This document shows positions 7,352 to 15,827 of a DNA stretch of 22,316 nt, piece after piece. This DNA is from CAKSUT01 sp045542335 (lineage in GTDB: Bacteria > Bacillota > Clostridia > Oscillospirales > CAG-382): the NCBI GenBank assembly GCA_045542335.1, contig JAZQKV010000066.1, positions 1-22,316 of the forward strand, given 5' to 3'. Under the pieces are notes generated by a model. The model was given only the letters and a program-made list of their open reading frames with translations, made no database searches and had not been told where the DNA came from. Made by a program: the position numbers and the translations under genes. Every line of letters begins with the position of its first letter. The first letter of the stretch is position 1.

Positions 7352-8173
7352 ATGCACATTTCCTTTGAATATGAGCTTATAAGCTCCCGAAAAAACAAAC
7401 GCATAACCGATGCCTCTGCCCTCTCCGATAAAAAGTTCAGGGACAGAAGCGGTCTTTTCTGCGCCGAGGGCGCAAAGCTGCTTGAAGAAATACTCGATTC
7501 GGGTGTTTCTCTCTCAATGGTATTTTTCACGGAGAAAGCGGCGGAAAGCTGTGCGACTCTTCTTGAAAGGGCAAGCAACAGTGGTGCGGATATGTTTCTC
7601 GTCACCGATGAGGTCATGGACAAGCTCACCGACGAAAAGGCTCCGCAGGGTGTTTTTTCCTGTGCGCAAATCCCATCAAAGAAGCTTGTGTCAAAAGAGA
7701 CACTTTCGTGCGGCGACGGCGGTTTTCTGATTCTTGACAATCTCCAGAATCCGGGTAACGTCGGAACAATTATACGCACTGCAGTTTCTCTCGGACTTTC
7801 CAATATAATCCTTTGCGCCGCCTGTGCCGACGTCTATTCGTCAAAGGTTCTGAGGGGGGCAATGGGTGCGGTTTTCAGAGCAAATCTATTGTATTGCGAT
7901 GATGTTTGCAAATGTGTTTCGTTGCTTACCTCATCGGGCAAGCGTGTTTATGCTGCGGCTCTCACGGAGAATGCACTCCCTGTTGGCAGTTTTGAGTTTA
8001 AGAAAGACGACAGCATTGTTATCGGAAACGAGGGTCACGGACTTTGCGACAGTGCCGTCAAAGCTTGCACGGATGCACTTATTATTCCCATGCAATGCGG
8101 AATGGATTCGCTCAACGCCGGAATTGCCGCCGCCCTTCTTATATGGGAAAAGACAAAGAATTTCACAAAATAG
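7352..8173 (+). CDS. SpoU/TrmH-family RNA 2'-O-ribose methyltransferase
   Basis: A 273-residue SPOUT methyltransferase of the TrmH/RlmB type, which uses S-adenosylmethionine to methylate ribose 2'-OH groups in rRNA or tRNA. An N-terminal substrate-binding domain (about 1-105, with FCAEGAKLLEE) precedes the knotted catalytic domain. That domain carries motif 1 LILDNLQNPGNVGTIIRTA (127-144), with the catalytic Arg, motif 2 IVIGNEGHGL (222-231) and motif 3 IPMQCGMDSLNAGIAAALL (245-263). Motif 3 departs from the usual ESLNVxxA: Asp replaces Glu, and AGIA follows Asn. The ATG at 7352 has AAAGGAG upstream; an in-frame start at 7325 lacks a site. It leads the cluster, 46 bases ahead of dprA. The exact RNA target (RlmB-like 23S or other) cannot be told. 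Confidence 0.9.
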   Translation: MHISFEYELISSRKNKRITDASALSDKKFRDRSGLFCAEGAKLLEEILDSGVSLSMVFFTEKAAESCATLLERASNSGADMFLVTDEVMDKLTDEKAPQGVFSCAQIPSKKLVSKETLSCGDGGFLILDNLQNPGNVGTIIRTAVSLGLSNIILCAACADVYSSKVLRGAMGAVFRANLLYCDDVCKCVSLLTSSGKRVYAAALTENALPVGSFEFKKDDSIVIGNEGHGLCDSAVKACTDALIIPMQCGMDSLNAGIAAALLIWEKTKNFTK

Positions 8174-8219
8174 GTTTCTGCCATAACAATCATAACAGAG
8201 ATTTTGGGGAGGAAAAACG

Positions 8220-9659
8220 TTGCATCGCAATGAATATTATATATGGCTTTCCGAAGCTCTTGGGGCAGGAAGCACGAAAGTTAAACAGCTTTTCGAGCAT
8301 TTCGGAAGCATTGAAAACATTTATAATGCCTCAAAACAGGACTACATTGATTCCGGTTTCGACGGAACACCGGCAAGGCTCAAGGCACTCTGCAACAAAG
8401 ATCTTTCCGCAGCACAAAGCATCTTGAATTTTTGCCGTGAAAACCACGTTTTTATTCTTCCTTATGAAGATTCGCTTTATCCGCAAAGCTTCAGGGCAAT
8501 AAAAGATCCGCCTGTTATGCTTTACTGCAAAGGCAGAATGACAGATTTCAATGACAATGTGTGCATTGCAATGGTGGGTTCAAGAACTTGCACAACAAGC
8601 GGAATTGTAACAGCCTATGGCGTTGCTCACAAATGCGCCCAATGCGGCATCATTGTTGTAAGCGGTCTTGCAGAGGGCATTGACACGGCTTGCATGAGTG
8701 GTGCCCTTGATGCAGGGGGATTCACCGTCGGATTTATCGCAAACGGCATTGACGTTGTTTTTCCCACTTGCAACAAAGCTCTTTATGAAAGAACTGTTCA
8801 AAGCGGCATTATTATGACGGAATATGCTCCGCAAATCCGTCCGAAACGTATGCACTTTATTCAGCGCAATCGCCTTATTGCGGCACTTTCGCAAGGAACG
8901 GTCATGTATGAGGGTTCAATGAGAAGCGGAGCAATGTCAACCGTGAATTTTGCGCTTGAATACGGCAAGACCATTTATTCCCTGCCCGGAAGCATAACCG
9001 CAAGCACAAGCGAAGCTCCAAATCATCTTATCAAAAACGGTGCAAGAATCCTCACAGAATCAAAGGATATTATCCGGGATTACATCTACCTTTACCCACA
9101 CAGAATTTCCATTCCCGATGCACGCAAATTTTTGCAACGTATTCTTGTCCCATCGGCATTGTTTGAGCAAGGCAATATAGTTACAGCCACACGGGTCGTT
9201 GAGATTTCCGAAAGTGAAAAAACGGCAGAGCCAAAGCCCGCCTCCGCTTCTTCAAAGCAGAAAAGACAATCCTGTCATGACGAAATTCCCGAGCCATCGC
9301 CCGAACCGATAAATATGTCCGAAAATTCCACAAACACAAGTCAAGTCAAAAATGCAAAGAAAACTGCTGCCGGACGTACAGGCAAATCCGCAAAAAAGAA
9401 AGAAGTTTCGGCGACTTCGCAGGATACTTATGCATCCAAAGCCGCACCTGTTCCAACGCTTCCCGAAAGCGTTGCCGCAATTGTGGGCAAAGACGGTGAA
9501 ACGATTTTCAACCTTATTGCTCAAAAGAAGGCGTGCACCTGTGATGAGATAGTTGCGGAAACAGGAATCGACATCGGGACAGTTCTTACAAAAATAACAC
9601 TTCTTGAAACAACCTCGGTTATTGAGCAAAAGCCCGGCGGCATACTCCGGGTTCTTTAA
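8220..9659 (+). CDS. dprA: DNA-processing protein DprA with long linker and C-terminal winged helix
   Basis: A 479-residue DprA, well above the roughly 300-380 usual for the family. DprA binds incoming single-stranded DNA and loads RecA during natural transformation. An N-terminal helical domain (1-75) is followed by the Rossmann-like core (about 80-285) with MVGSR (118-122), SGLAEGIDTACMSGALDAGG, QRNRLIAALS and SLPGSI. Core motifs deviate from the norm (HFIQRNR for FPxRNR, EGSMRSGAMST for EA..SGSLIT). Residues about 328-412 are a low-complexity linker rich in Lys, Ser, Pro and Glu. A DprA winged helix (about 413-479) closes the protein. The start is TTG at 8220 with GGGGAGG seven bases upstream. 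dprA followed by topA is a common Firmicute order. Confidence 0.93.
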   Translation: MHRNEYYIWLSEALGAGSTKVKQLFEHFGSIENIYNASKQDYIDSGFDGTPARLKALCNKDLSAAQSILNFCRENHVFILPYEDSLYPQSFRAIKDPPVMLYCKGRMTDFNDNVCIAMVGSRTCTTSGIVTAYGVAHKCAQCGIIVVSGLAEGIDTACMSGALDAGGFTVGFIANGIDVVFPTCNKALYERTVQSGIIMTEYAPQIRPKRMHFIQRNRLIAALSQGTVMYEGSMRSGAMSTVNFALEYGKTIYSLPGSITASTSEAPNHLIKNGARILTESKDIIRDYIYLYPHRISIPDARKFLQRILVPSALFEQGNIVTATRVVEISESEKTAEPKPASASSKQKRQSCHDEIPEPSPEPINMSENSTNTSQVKNAKKTAAGRTGKSAKKKEVSATSQDTYASKAAPVPTLPESVAAIVGKDGETIFNLIAQKKACTCDEIVAETGIDIGTVLTKITLLETTSVIEQKPGGILRVL

Positions 9660-9693
9660 AAGCGTTACAATACATTTTTGTTGTGATTATTGG

Positions 9694-9699
9694 TAAAAT
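9694..9699 (+). promoter_or_regulatory. Possible internal promoter before topA (extended -10)
   Basis: TGGTAAAAT (9691-9699) gives a TG-extended -10 in the 141-base gap before topA. No good -35 lies at the right distance, so this is only a candidate for extra topA transcription. Confidence 0.35.
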
Positions 9700-9702
9700 A
9701 TA

Positions 9703-9781
9703 TGGCGGCACACCTTTGCCGTTAAATTTCAAAAGCAAAAAACACATTAACAAACAGACATAAATATTCCGCCACGGCGGA
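9703..9781 (+). promoter_or_regulatory. Leader with alternative base pairing upstream of topA
   Basis: CGGCA (9706-9710) can pair with TGCCG (9717-9721), and TCCGC (9768-9772) with GCGGA (9777-9781). Alternatively TGGCGG (9703-9708) pairs perfectly with CCGCCA (9769-9774), which would break both small hairpins. The second element lies directly before the GGGAGG ribosome binding site (9788-9793). The pairs are short, and this may be chance. Confidence 0.3.
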
Positions 9782-9800
9782 TTTACCGGGAGGTATAATT

Positions 9801-12038
9801 TTGCAGCTTGTAATAGTTGAGTCACCCACAAAAGCAGGTACAATAAAAACATATCTTGGAAAAGGATATAAGGTTGTTGCATCGGTCGGTCACATAAGGG
9901 ACCTTCCCAAAAGCACCCTCGGAGTTGATATTGACAACGGCTTTGCACCCAAATATATCAACATAAGAGGCAAGGGCGATCTTATCAAGGATTTGAAAAA
10001 AGACGCCAAAGCGGCGGACGTTGTTTATCTTGCAACGGACCCTGACCGCGAGGGCGAGGCAATTTCTTGGCATCTTTCGCAGGCACTTGATCTGCCTGCA
10101 GAGAAAATCAAGAGAGCCTCTTTCAATGAAATCACCAAAACTGCTGTAAAAGCGGCTGTCAAAAATCCGAGGGAAATTGACATGAACCTTGTTGATTCCC
10201 AACAGGCAAGACGTATTCTTGACAGAATTGTGGGCTATAAGCTCAGCCCGGTTCTCTGGAAAAAAATCAAAAGCGGTCTTTCTGCAGGACGTGTACAGTC
10301 GGTTGCAACAAGATTTATTGTGGAAAGAGAAAACGAAATAAGAGCTTTTGTTCCCGAAGAATACTGGAGCATCGATGCAACCCTTATCACAGGAGCTAAA
10401 AAGACAGTTAAAGCAGCGTTTTTCGGTGATAAAAAAGGTAAAATTGACATTCACAACGCTACTGAAGCTCAGAAAATTCTTGATGCAATAAATGCAGGTG
10501 TTTTCACAGTTGAAAGCATTAAAAAGTCTGAAAGAATAAAGAACCCCACACCGCCTTTCACCACCTCCACACTCTTGCAGGAGGCAAACCGCCGTCTTAA
10601 CTTCCAGGCGGCCAAGACAATGCGCACCGCACAGGAGCTTTACGAAGGTATAAACGTTGGCGAAAAGGGAACTCACGGTCTTATCACATATATGCGTACA
10701 GACTCGCTGAGAATTGCCGACTCCGCACAGGCTGCAGCAAAGGAATATATCGTTGGCAAATATGGCGCAGATGCATATCCTCCATCTCCGAGAACCTATA
10801 AATCAAAGACAGATGCACAGGATGCTCACGAAGCAATTCGTCCCTCTGACCTCACCCTTGAGCCCGACAGCATAAAGGGTTATCTCACCTCTGAGCAATA
10901 CCGTCTTTATAAGCTCATCTGGGACAGATTCATTTCCAGTCAGATGGCATCCGCAATCCTTGACACCGTAAACGTCAGCATTGAAAACAGCGGATATACA
11001 TTCCGTGCCAATGGCTACACCGTTAAAAAATACGGCTACATGGCGGTGTACGAAGAAAAAACAGATGACGAGGAAAAAGAGGACGGAGCAGAAAAGGCAC
11101 TTCCTCAGATGAACGAAAAAGACGTTCTTGCAAAAAAAGAAGTGCTTCCTCTTCAGCATTTCACTCAACCCCCTGCACGCTATAACGAAGCATCATTCGT
11201 AAAAATGCTCGAAGAAAAGGGTATTGGTCGTCCCAGCACCATTCCGCCCACAATCACAACCATTATCCAGCGCGGATATGTTGAGCGTGACGGCAAATCC
11301 CTTATCCCCACTCCTCTTGGAGAAATGACAACAAAGCTCATGCTTGACCATTTCGGCGACATTGTTGACTATGGTTTCACAGCAAAAATGGAGGATTCCC
11401 TTGACGATGTTGCAAGCGGAGATGCTTCCATGATAAGCCTTCTCAAAGAGTTTTACGACGGTTTTGAAAAGGACCTCGAAAAGGCAGAACAGAATATTGA
11501 TAAGCAGAACTATGCACTCCCCGTTAAGGAAACCGGAATAATCTGCGACAAATGCGGCAGAATGATGGTCGAAAAAAGCGGAAGATTCGGAAAATTTGCG
11601 GCTTGCCCGGGTTACCCCGAATGTCGAAACACAAAGCCTCTTGACAAGGACGGAAAGCCTGCAACCACCGAACAGCCGGAAGAACCCAAAGCCGCCCCCG
11701 AGGGAGTTATATGTCCGATATGCTCTTCGCCGATGGTTATAAGAAAGGGACGTTTTGGAACTTTCTATGCCTGCGAAAAATATCCCGAATGTAAAGGCAC
11801 AAAGCAGATTGCAAAGGAAATTGACGTTCCCTGCCCCAAATGTAATGCAAAAATCGTCATAAAACACGGCAGAAAGAAATCTGTATTTTACAGCTGTGAA
11901 AGATACCCCGAATGTGATTTTTCAACATGGGACGTTCCCCAGCCCGAAAAATGCCCCGATTGCGGAGGTCTTCTCATAAAGAAAAAGGGCAAGGAAACGG
12001 TGGTTTGCTATAACGAAAAATGCGGTTATAAGGCATAA
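9801..12038 (+). CDS. topA: DNA topoisomerase I (type IA)
   Basis: A 745-residue type IA topoisomerase that relaxes negative supercoils. The TOPRIM domain opens the protein with Glu7 in VIVESPTKA and the acidic triad region TDPDREGEA (79-87). The nucleophile is Tyr297 in LITYMRTDS. The motif GIGRPSTIPPTITTI (474-488) matches the family except that Ile-Pro replaces the usual Tyr-Ala. The C-terminal tail has four four-cysteine zinc ribbons at about 582-608, 638-664, 678-705 and 718-741, used for binding single-stranded DNA. The linker near 415-440 is very acidic. The start is TTG at 9801 with GGGAGG (9788-9793) seven bases before it. It lies 141 bases after dprA; codY, often the next gene in Bacilli, is replaced here by plsX. 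Confidence 0.98.
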   Translation: MQLVIVESPTKAGTIKTYLGKGYKVVASVGHIRDLPKSTLGVDIDNGFAPKYINIRGKGDLIKDLKKDAKAADVVYLATDPDREGEAISWHLSQALDLPAEKIKRASFNEITKTAVKAAVKNPREIDMNLVDSQQARRILDRIVGYKLSPVLWKKIKSGLSAGRVQSVATRFIVERENEIRAFVPEEYWSIDATLITGAKKTVKAAFFGDKKGKIDIHNATEAQKILDAINAGVFTVESIKKSERIKNPTPPFTTSTLLQEANRRLNFQAAKTMRTAQELYEGINVGEKGTHGLITYMRTDSLRIADSAQAAAKEYIVGKYGADAYPPSPRTYKSKTDAQDAHEAIRPSDLTLEPDSIKGYLTSEQYRLYKLIWDRFISSQMASAILDTVNVSIENSGYTFRANGYTVKKYGYMAVYEEKTDDEEKEDGAEKALPQMNEKDVLAKKEVLPLQHFTQPPARYNEASFVKMLEEKGIGRPSTIPPTITTIIQRGYVERDGKSLIPTPLGEMTTKLMLDHFGDIVDYGFTAKMEDSLDDVASGDASMISLLKEFYDGFEKDLEKAEQNIDKQNYALPVKETGIICDKCGRMMVEKSGRFGKFAACPGYPECRNTKPLDKDGKPATTEQPEEPKAAPEGVICPICSSPMVIRKGRFGTFYACEKYPECKGTKQIAKEIDVPCPKCNAKIVIKHGRKKSVFYSCERYPECDFSTWDVPQPEKCPDCGGLLIKKKGKETVVCYNEKCGYKA

Positions 12039-12104
12039 AGGCAACTGTCGGTGCGGACAGCGAAAAACCGTGCGGACACAATGAAAGGCAGGTTATATAA
12101 CAGA

Positions 12105-13199
12105 ATGAAGATAATCATTGATTGCATGAGTGGGGACAATGCTCCCGTTGAAATAATCAAGGGTGCCATTGACGGTGGCAGAGAATACAACGTTGATTTG
12201 CTGCTTGTCGGACACGAAACAACAATTCGCAATGTCCTTGGAACAACAGATACAAACGGTGTTCACGTTGAAATCTACAATGTTGAAGCCGAGCCTATAA
12301 CCATGGAGGATGACCCGGGCGTTGTTGTAAAGGCAAAGAAGGATTCATCCATGGCAACTGCCCTCAAGCTTCTCTCTGAGGGTGCAGGTCATGCAGTGAT
12401 TTCCGCCGGAAACACAGGCGCACTCTTTATGGGTGCAACTCTGATTGTACGCCGAATCAAGGGTATAAGACGTGCGGCTCTGGGGGCACTTGTGCCTTTG
12501 GGTGGTCACGCCACAATGATTACCGATGCAGGCGCAAACACAGATGCAATGCCTGAAAATCTCCGTGAGTTTGCTCTCATGGGCAAGCTTTTCATGGAAA
12601 AGGTTATGAAAATCGAAAATCCAAGGGTTGGTCTTATAAACAACGGTGCCGAGGAAAAGAAAGGCACAGAGCTTTACCGTGAAACCTACAAAGAGCTTAA
12701 AAAGCTTGACATAAACTTCGTTGGCAACATTGAGGGCAGAGATTTTCCTCAGGGTGCTTGCGATGTGCTTGTCACCGACGGCTTCACAGGCAATATTGTC
12801 CTCAAGCTCACCGAGGGATTTGGCGTGTTCATGAAAGAACAGCTCAAAAAGATTTTCTATGCAAACCTCGGAACTAAAATCGCCGCAGGTATGGTTCAGG
12901 GAGAGATAAAAAGACTCAAAAAGGAAATGGACTATTCCGAATTCGGCGGTGCGCCTTTCCTTGGAATTTCAAGACCTGTTATAAAGGCTCACGGAAGCGC
13001 AAATGCAAAGAGCATCAAGTGTTGCGTGGGTCAGGCAATGAACTATATCAAATCGGGAATTATCCAGGAATACGCTGAAATGGCAAAGAACCCCGATGCC
13101 TTTATGAAAAAGGAAAACGAAGAACCCGCAGAAACAGTTGACATAGAAAATGCCCCCGAAATCGTAAACGAAACCACCGAGGGCAGCGACAATAACTAA
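12105..13199 (+). CDS. plsX: Phosphate acyltransferase PlsX
   Basis: A 364-residue PlsX, which turns acyl-ACP into acyl-phosphate, the acyl donor for PlsY in phosphatidic acid synthesis at the inner face of the membrane. It begins with the family's MKIIIDxMxGDNAP signature (here DCMSGDNAP rather than DAMGGDNAP). It continues with AEPITMEDDPGVVVKAKKDSS, SAGNTGALFMGATL, INNGAEEKKGTE and VTDGFTGNIVLKLTEG, all typical. An acidic, probably disordered tail of about 35 residues extends beyond the usual end. The ATG at 12105 is chosen because it matches the conserved N-terminus; the possible AGG is 12 bases away, so the ribosome site is weak, and in-frame starts at 12051 and 12081 exist. It is 66 bases after topA. 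acpP, its common neighbour, is not present before rnc. Confidence 0.96.
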   Translation: MKIIIDCMSGDNAPVEIIKGAIDGGREYNVDLLLVGHETTIRNVLGTTDTNGVHVEIYNVEAEPITMEDDPGVVVKAKKDSSMATALKLLSEGAGHAVISAGNTGALFMGATLIVRRIKGIRRAALGALVPLGGHATMITDAGANTDAMPENLREFALMGKLFMEKVMKIENPRVGLINNGAEEKKGTELYRETYKELKKLDINFVGNIEGRDFPQGACDVLVTDGFTGNIVLKLTEGFGVFMKEQLKKIFYANLGTKIAAGMVQGEIKRLKKEMDYSEFGGAPFLGISRPVIKAHGSANAKSIKCCVGQAMNYIKSGIIQEYAEMAKNPDAFMKKENEEPAETVDIENAPEIVNETTEGSDNN

Positions 13200-13261
13200 T
13201 CACTTGCGGCGCAAAGCTTTTTACGCCTCAAATGCACATTTCCACGAAAGGACAGAGAAAG

Positions 13262-14026
13262 TTGAACGCAAACACAAATTATCCGCTTGACATAAGCGAG
13301 CTTGAAAAGAGAATAGGCTACACCTTTAAGAACCGTGAACTGATTAAGACAGCACTTTGTCATTCGTCCTACTCAAATGAAATGCGTTCAAAGGGTGTCA
13401 CAATTCAATGCAACGAGCGTCTTGAATTTCTCGGCGACTCTGTGCTTTCCATTGTAACCTCTACATACCTTTTCGAGGGTTACAAGAGCTTTCTCGAGGG
13501 TGACCTTACCAAAATAAGAGCGGCAACGGTTTGTGAGGGTGCGCTTTTTGAGTATGCAACGCAAATCGGACTTGGAGATTTCCTCTTTCTCGGTCACGGC
13601 GAAGAAATCAACAATGGCAGGTCGAGAAAATCCATTCTCTCCGATGCCTTTGAAGCGGTTATTGCGGCAATTTATCTTGATGAATCGGAATATAACGGAA
13701 ATGGCGAAGTGTTGAACGTGAGCACGGCAAACATGGTGGAAGCACGCCGCTTTGTTGAGCCTTTTATAGCCAAAAAAGCCTCTTCACTTGTTGCAAGCGG
13801 TGCTGACGACGATTACAAGACCAAGCTCCAGAAATTCATTCAGCAAAACAAAGGCGACATTCTTGAATATGTGCTTGTGGGCGAGGAGGGTCCTGCCCAC
13901 GACAAATCATTTTTCTTTGAGGTTCGCCTGAACAACAATGTTATTGGAAAAGGCAAGGGCACAACAAAGCGTGAAGCCGAGCAGCACGCCGCCCGTGAAG
14001 CTCTTGCGCTTTTCGGAGTTGTGTGA
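13262..14026 (+). CDS. rnc: Ribonuclease III
   Basis: A 254-residue RNase III that cuts double-stranded RNA, including rRNA precursors. The signature NERLEFLGDS carries Glu55 and Asp59, and SDAFEAVIAAIYLD carries Asp128 and Glu131, the metal-binding active site. A spacer with an extra loop (about 140-165) leads to the double-stranded RNA binding domain (about 183-254) with DYKTKLQKFIQ and GKGTTKREAEQHAAREAL. A TTG at 13262 is preferred because AAAGGA (13247-13252) sits nine bases upstream. An ATG at 13232 in the same frame would place that site inside the gene. The stop codon overlaps the start of the next gene (TGATG), so the two are probably translationally coupled. Confidence 0.96.
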   Translation: MNANTNYPLDISELEKRIGYTFKNRELIKTALCHSSYSNEMRSKGVTIQCNERLEFLGDSVLSIVTSTYLFEGYKSFLEGDLTKIRAATVCEGALFEYATQIGLGDFLFLGHGEEINNGRSRKSILSDAFEAVIAAIYLDESEYNGNGEVLNVSTANMVEARRFVEPFIAKKASSLVASGADDDYKTKLQKFIQQNKGDILEYVLVGEEGPAHDKSFFFEVRLNNNVIGKGKGTTKREAEQHAAREALALFGVV

Positions 14027-15795
14027 TGAAAAGCGAAAACACATCAAAGCTTCGTCACATCAACATACCCATTTTTATCCCCCATGAGGGCTGTCCGAAT
14101 GACTGCGTTTTCTGCAATCAGCACAGCATCACATGCCACAACGACAACGCTCTTTCACGGGCAGACCGTGACATTCGTCCCGAAATTGAAGTGGCTCTTT
14201 CAACCATTGACCTATCAAAGTCCGACACAGAGGTTGAAATTGCATTTTTCGGCGGAAGCTTCACGGGAATAGACCGAAATGTTATGCTTCGGCTTTTGGG
14301 GGATGCTTACAGCTACATACAACGGGGCGATGTCAGAGCAATACGACTTTCAACACGCCCCGATTTTATTGACAGCGAGATTCTTGACATTCTTTCACGC
14401 TTTGGCGTGCGCCACATTGAGCTTGGTATTCAGAGCATGAACGACAGTGTTCTGTCTGCCTCACGGCGTGGACACACATCAGCGCAAACGGAAATGGCTT
14501 GCAAGCTTATTGTTGAAGCGGGATTTTCGCTGACAGGTCAGATGATGGTCGGACTCCCGGGTTCAACGCCACAGGATGAAATTTACACAGCACGGAAAAT
14601 CTGTGAAATGGGTGCAACCTCGGCGAGAATTTATCCCACTGTTGTTTTTTACGATACAGCTCTTTGCACCATGGCAAAAAACGGAGAATACACTCCGCTG
14701 ACAAATGACGAGGGTGCTTACAGGGCGGCGTTATGCATGAAAGTGTTTGAACAGCATAATGTGAAGCTTCTTCGTGTGGGACTTCAATCCGGCGAGGGAC
14801 TTTCAAGCGAAAAGGTCTATGCAGGAGCGAACCATGCGGCAATCGGAGAAATGGCGGCGGGCGAGCTTTATTTCATGAAAATGGCAGAAATGCTTGATAG
14901 CAAGGTTAAAAATCTCCAAAAGAATAACCGTTATGAGTTGACGGTTTTGTGTCCCGAAGGCGAAATTTCAAAGGTATCCGGACACAAAAAGAAAAACAAA
15001 GTGCGACTTGCGGATTTTCTTTCGGACAAAGGGATAAGCGTTGGTGAAATTAAAATCAAAGGTTTATCGGATAAAAACGGCATTGATTTTGATTTCAAAA
15101 GCGTTTCAGACATTGTTAAGAACAAGAGAAAGATTAAAAAGCTTCACATAACAAACGGAGAATTTTTCAACAGGCATTTTGAAATGGTGACAGGACTCAA
15201 GGGCATCCCGTTCAACGAAGCAATGATGACGGGAAAAGCGTGCCAGGAGATTCTTTCGCGGGAGTTTTGCGCACTTCGTGCAAGCTATCACGGTGTCTGT
15301 GAAAATGAATACTTGCAAAAGCTTGCGCCTTTTTTTAGGGCGATGGAAAAGCTTGCGGACTATGATGAGGTTCATCTTTATTTCGGCAAGGATGCCTTTT
15401 GCATCTGCAACATGATAACGGTGCTTGCTCTGCTCGAACAGAAAAATTACAGCAAAAAGGTTTTTGTCACCTACATTGACGACAAGGATTTTTCGGATTT
15501 TACACTTGAGTATGCCGAAAAAACTCAAAAAGAAATTCCCCTTGGCATTTATGATGACATTTACAAAAGTGTGCTTATTTGCGGCAAAGAATATAAATGT
15601 TTGGACGAGAACATTTCAACCGGCATAAAGCTATATTTCGACTTTCATTGTGCCGACGGAAAGCTTGCAACACTTATTAAGCAATCACCCGATAAAAGCG
15701 AAAATGATCTTTTGATTGAGCTTTTGCAAAATTCATGTGAATACGGCATGAGCGACATTCAGGGCAAAGAGCTTATTGAGAAAATACGAGGATAA
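14026..15795 (+). CDS. Elp3-like radical SAM protein fused to a DUF1835-like C-terminal domain
   Basis: A 589-residue protein. The N-terminal part (about 1-290) is a radical SAM domain: CPNDCVFC (residues 23-30) gives the CxxxCxxC ligands of the 4Fe-4S cluster. FFGGSFTG, RLSTRPDFI, ELGIQSMND and GQMMVGLPG follow the pattern of Elp3-like radical SAM proteins often found beside rnc and smc in Clostridia. No acetyltransferase domain of true Elp3 is present. Residues 302-350 (SKVSGHKKKN) match the usual tail of this group. The remaining part, about 372-589, begins LHITNGEFFNRHFEMVTG and includes VHLYFGKDAFCICNMITVLALLE, resembling the DUF1835 fold plus its C-terminal partner. The start is ATG at 14026, overlapping the rnc stop by one base; a GTG at 14023 is also possible. 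The substrate is unknown, and tRNA modification is a guess. Confidence 0.85.
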   Translation: MKSENTSKLRHINIPIFIPHEGCPNDCVFCNQHSITCHNDNALSRADRDIRPEIEVALSTIDLSKSDTEVEIAFFGGSFTGIDRNVMLRLLGDAYSYIQRGDVRAIRLSTRPDFIDSEILDILSRFGVRHIELGIQSMNDSVLSASRRGHTSAQTEMACKLIVEAGFSLTGQMMVGLPGSTPQDEIYTARKICEMGATSARIYPTVVFYDTALCTMAKNGEYTPLTNDEGAYRAALCMKVFEQHNVKLLRVGLQSGEGLSSEKVYAGANHAAIGEMAAGELYFMKMAEMLDSKVKNLQKNNRYELTVLCPEGEISKVSGHKKKNKVRLADFLSDKGISVGEIKIKGLSDKNGIDFDFKSVSDIVKNKRKIKKLHITNGEFFNRHFEMVTGLKGIPFNEAMMTGKACQEILSREFCALRASYHGVCENEYLQKLAPFFRAMEKLADYDEVHLYFGKDAFCICNMITVLALLEQKNYSKKVFVTYIDDKDFSDFTLEYAEKTQKEIPLGIYDDIYKSVLICGKEYKCLDENISTGIKLYFDFHCADGKLATLIKQSPDKSENDLLIELLQNSCEYGMSDIQGKELIEKIRG

Positions 15796-15827
15796 ATATA
15801 AAACTTCCACAAAGGAGGTAAGAAAGA

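Noticed and set aside
9822..10676. Long minus-strand open frame inside topA
   Set aside because: It is antisense to the strongly conserved TOPRIM and catalytic region, and its Cys/Phe-rich product is the usual mirror of a real gene.
11193..11867. Minus-strand open frame of 224 codons over the topA zinc-ribbon region
   Set aside because: The plus strand encodes clear topoisomerase motifs here, and no ribosome site or family match is seen on the minus strand.
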